This document shows, one piece after another, positions 62,201 to 64,000 of a stretch of DNA of 64,000 nucleotides (positions are counted from its first letter, which is position 1; every line of letters starts with the position of its first letter). A program made the position numbers and the translations under genes. The stretch comes from Porites lobata (taxonomy: Eukaryota > Cnidaria > Anthozoa > Scleractinia > Poritidae), in contig CALNXK010000035.1 in the NCBI GenBank assembly GCA_942486035.1, forward strand, positions 378,501-442,500, in the 5' to 3' direction. Under the pieces are notes generated by a model, which was not told the DNA's origin, did not search any database, and was given only the letters and a program-made list of their open reading frames with translations.

Positions 62201-62673
62201 TATTGAACTATATTCTCGTTTGGTGCCCCTGACAGTCTGTGATTGGAGATGAGGAGTGATTGTGGACTGGCAGTACTACCGCTCCCATCATGTGTTTGTT
62301 TCAAAATACAGTGATGTTTCCACTAAAGATTATAAAATCTATGATGAACCTCCAGTGTTTAAATGGTATTGAACTATATTCTCGTTTGGTGCCCCTGACA
62401 GTCTGTGATTGGAGATGAGGAGTGATTGTGGACTGGCAGTACTACCGCTCCCATCATGTGTTTGTTTCAAAATACAGTGATGTTTCCACTAAAGATTATA
62501 AAATCTATGATGAACAGCGCCATATTTTCAGAGAAGGTTACATAATGGAGATTCAACTGTATCTTGATAAGCCAGAGAAAGTTGTTATTGTGGGTGGTTT
62601 TGAGGGCACTGTTTTTCAAAGAAATTTGAAAGAATGGCATGGAAGGCCACAGACATACCTTTGCGAGTGCTAA
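59238..62673 (+). CDS. Unrecognised multi-exon gene, apparently frameshifted or incomplete
   Basis: Exon 1 59238-59298 (MPYHGGHEVLVKLSTLLQSH), exon 2 59821-59910 (GDAVLRQESQLCLTATSL and on), exon 3 61199-61305 (GQQGTSIVGKRKGISYRDKE and on to RRTPSLR). These three have good splice sites and matching phases (1, 1, 0), and exons 2 and 3 are open only in the joined frame. An in-frame TGA lies upstream of the first ATG, so the start is firm. The next candidate exon begins at 62236 and reads SVIGDEE then TGA. One frame over, a long open stretch follows (VIVDWQYYRSHHVFVSKYSD and on to 62673). It reads as one exon broken by a one-base shift, in a segment that is also duplicated. I do not recognise the family. 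The first part is Leu-rich and helical. It is divergent to RSU1 and may share its promoter. Exons downstream of 62673, or beyond the window, are possible. Confidence 0.55.
61834..62231. mobile_element. MITE, 398 bp, inserted at a 3' splice site
   Basis: It begins CAGGGGCACCCAAC and ends GTTTGGTGCCCCTG. The flanking ACAGTC at 61828-61833 and 62232-62237 is a perfect 6-bp target duplication. The interior is rich in 'aattttcgga' words. The right-hand duplication supplies the CAG of the acceptor for the exon starting at 62236, as the left-hand one would have before the insertion. Confidence 0.75.
62190..62515. repeat. Perfect 160-bp direct duplication, period 166 bp
   Basis: 62190-62349 and 62356-62515 appear identical, separated by 6 bp. 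Each copy holds the right end of the MITE, the splice acceptor and about 113 bp of exon-like sequence (DWQYYRSHHVF in both). Perfect identity means a very recent duplication, or a redundant overlap in the assembly. Confidence 0.9.
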
Positions 62674-64000
62674 AGCTAAGGAAAGCGACAAAAGTAGGTT
62701 TGATAGCTATAGTGTCAGGAACAGTGTATTGATCATATCCCATATTACCTTTCGTGATTGTCGCATGCACATTTTTTGTGACAACCTTTCTCAAAATAGC
62801 TGTATACACGGTATATAGTCTTGGATGAAAATTTTAATGTTGCCATTGACAGTGGTTGGTCCTGGTGAATACTGTTGGCAACAGTAGAATGCTCTATGAA
62901 ATATTTAGAAGAGCATCTGAATTTTAGTTCTGAACATCTTCAGACATAAACTACATGGCAAATCCTGGTTGGATTTTTAAATTTGTCACTCAGACCAAAA
63001 GATTTTAGTGTCCCACAAGGCTACTTTACCATATACCGGTATAATTATCTTGTAGCTAAAATCCATTCTGAGGTTGTTCAAGCCTGAATTTCCTTTGTCT
63101 CCTACAGTATGAATACATAGAGGATATTACATGGTGGCGCGAAGATATTAATTTTATTTCGAGTGGCAAAACAATATTTTACTCACCCGCTGCACTCGTT
63201 CGTAAAATATTGTTTTTACCACGAGAAAATAAAATTCATATCTTGAAGCCGCCGTCTAATGTTCTTTTTATTATATAGACAAAAAGACCTCGATAAAATA
63301 ATAGAGGGAAATGACTGAAATTACGTCATCGATAAACTCACGTGTGAGATTATGGAAAATAAACCACTCAGGTCCCGGATGTAGTTTTTATGAATTTTAC
63401 GAGTGGTATATTTTCCAGTAAAACACTCGTGTCTATAAAATAATGTGCTTTATATTTACATATGTATGCTTGTATTGTACATTCAAAACAGCCTTAATCA
63501 TTGTATTAATGATCAATGATATTCAATTCAATGATTTTCAATAGTATTTAAATTGTACTCTGATGATAACTTTTTAACCCCATGAAAGCTTCTGAAATGT
63601 ATATGTACATTTGTATTGATGGTATCAGTGCTATGAATAATATTGTAATTACTGGTATAATTCCTTTTTATAGAGTTGATGATGTTAATGTTGTTGATAA
63701 TGTTGTTCTCATCAGCTTGTGCAAGGGACTTGCCCCAGTGTCGATGGACTTATTGACATTTCCTGTTTCAGGGCACTTCAAGTGTTGGAGGTAAAAATCA
63801 TTATGCAAAACACTTTCATTGATAGTGTTTTTATTACATCCTGGCAGTTAAGAAACTTTACTTTAAAAATCCCAGAGTGCTAATTTTCTTTTTTAAAGCC
63901 CTGTGCAAACACACGCAACATTGTTGGATGTTACATGTTGTGTCCGTTTGCACACCCTGTTACGTGTTGTTGCATGATATTGTGTGTTGTTTGTTGCTCA
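62674..64000. other. Right edge: repeats, no firm coding sequence
   Basis: It contains a foldback element (63137-63245), AT-rich DNA, a weak candidate mini-exon at about 63779-63790 (AG|GGCACTTCAAGTGTTGGAG|GTAAAA) and, in the last 90 bases, CAACATTGTTGGATGTTACA. The last matches the repeat family at 19415 and 24190 and probably marks the start of a transposon cut by the window edge. Confidence 0.5.
63137..63245. repeat. Foldback repeat
   Basis: AAGATATTAATTTTATTTCG faces an 'aaaataaaattcatatctt' arm, and CAAAACAATATTTTAC faces GTAAAATATTGTTTTT, around a short 'tcacccgctgcactcgttc' centre. A related block ('accactcaggtcccgg ... gagtggtatattttcc') follows at about 63362-63425. Confidence 0.65.

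Overview
The window is animal nuclear DNA. It is AT-rich, its genes are split by GT-AG introns (one probable GC-AG intron), and it is dense in short non-autonomous transposons and SINE-like repeats. Proteins typical of metazoans, the intron density and the repeat style suggest a cnidarian, most likely an anthozoan such as a stony coral. The animal assignment is firm; the cnidarian one is inference from sequence style alone.

Layout. 1-7632: intergenic, several terminal-inverted-repeat (TIR) elements. 7633-8544 (+): intronless CDK5 activator (p35/p39 type). 8545-20552: 12 kb intergenic, repeats and hairpins, no supported gene. 20553-45095 (-): class I myosin of the MYO1D/MYO1G type, rebuilt here as 24 exons and about 1004 residues from start codon to stop codon. 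45096-47826: intergenic with two adjacent MITEs, each with perfect 9-bp target-site duplications. 47827-50266 (+): aquaporin, 4 exons, 276 residues, complete. 50267-52577: intergenic with MITEs. 52578-59014 (-): Ras suppressor protein 1 (RSU1), 10 exons, about 265 residues. Its leucine-rich-repeat region is disturbed by a decayed local duplication and seems to lack about 12 residues. 59238 to about 62673 (+): an unrecognised gene, head-to-head with RSU1 across 223 bp, which runs into an apparent frameshift and a perfect 160-bp duplication. 62674-64000: repeats and no firm coding sequence.

The genes do not form an operon or one pathway. The myosin and RSU1 are both actin/adhesion-linked, the aquaporin is a membrane water channel, and the CDK5 activator is a kinase regulator; their adjacency need not mean co-function.

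I saw no prokaryotic operon, CRISPR array, viral genome, rRNA or functional tRNA. I found no clearly new biological system. The most interesting signals are structural: (1) the duplicated and shortened RSU1 exon; (2) a MITE whose target-site duplication copies a 3' splice site; (3) a probable GC-AG intron just after the myosin P-loop exon; (4) a set of small elements with TAG-CCT-like ends and 9-bp duplications; (5) tRNA-headed SINEs interrupted at the same point by TIR inserts. All exon boundaries were deduced by eye from reading frame, splice sites and remembered family similarity, without alignment software or transcripts.
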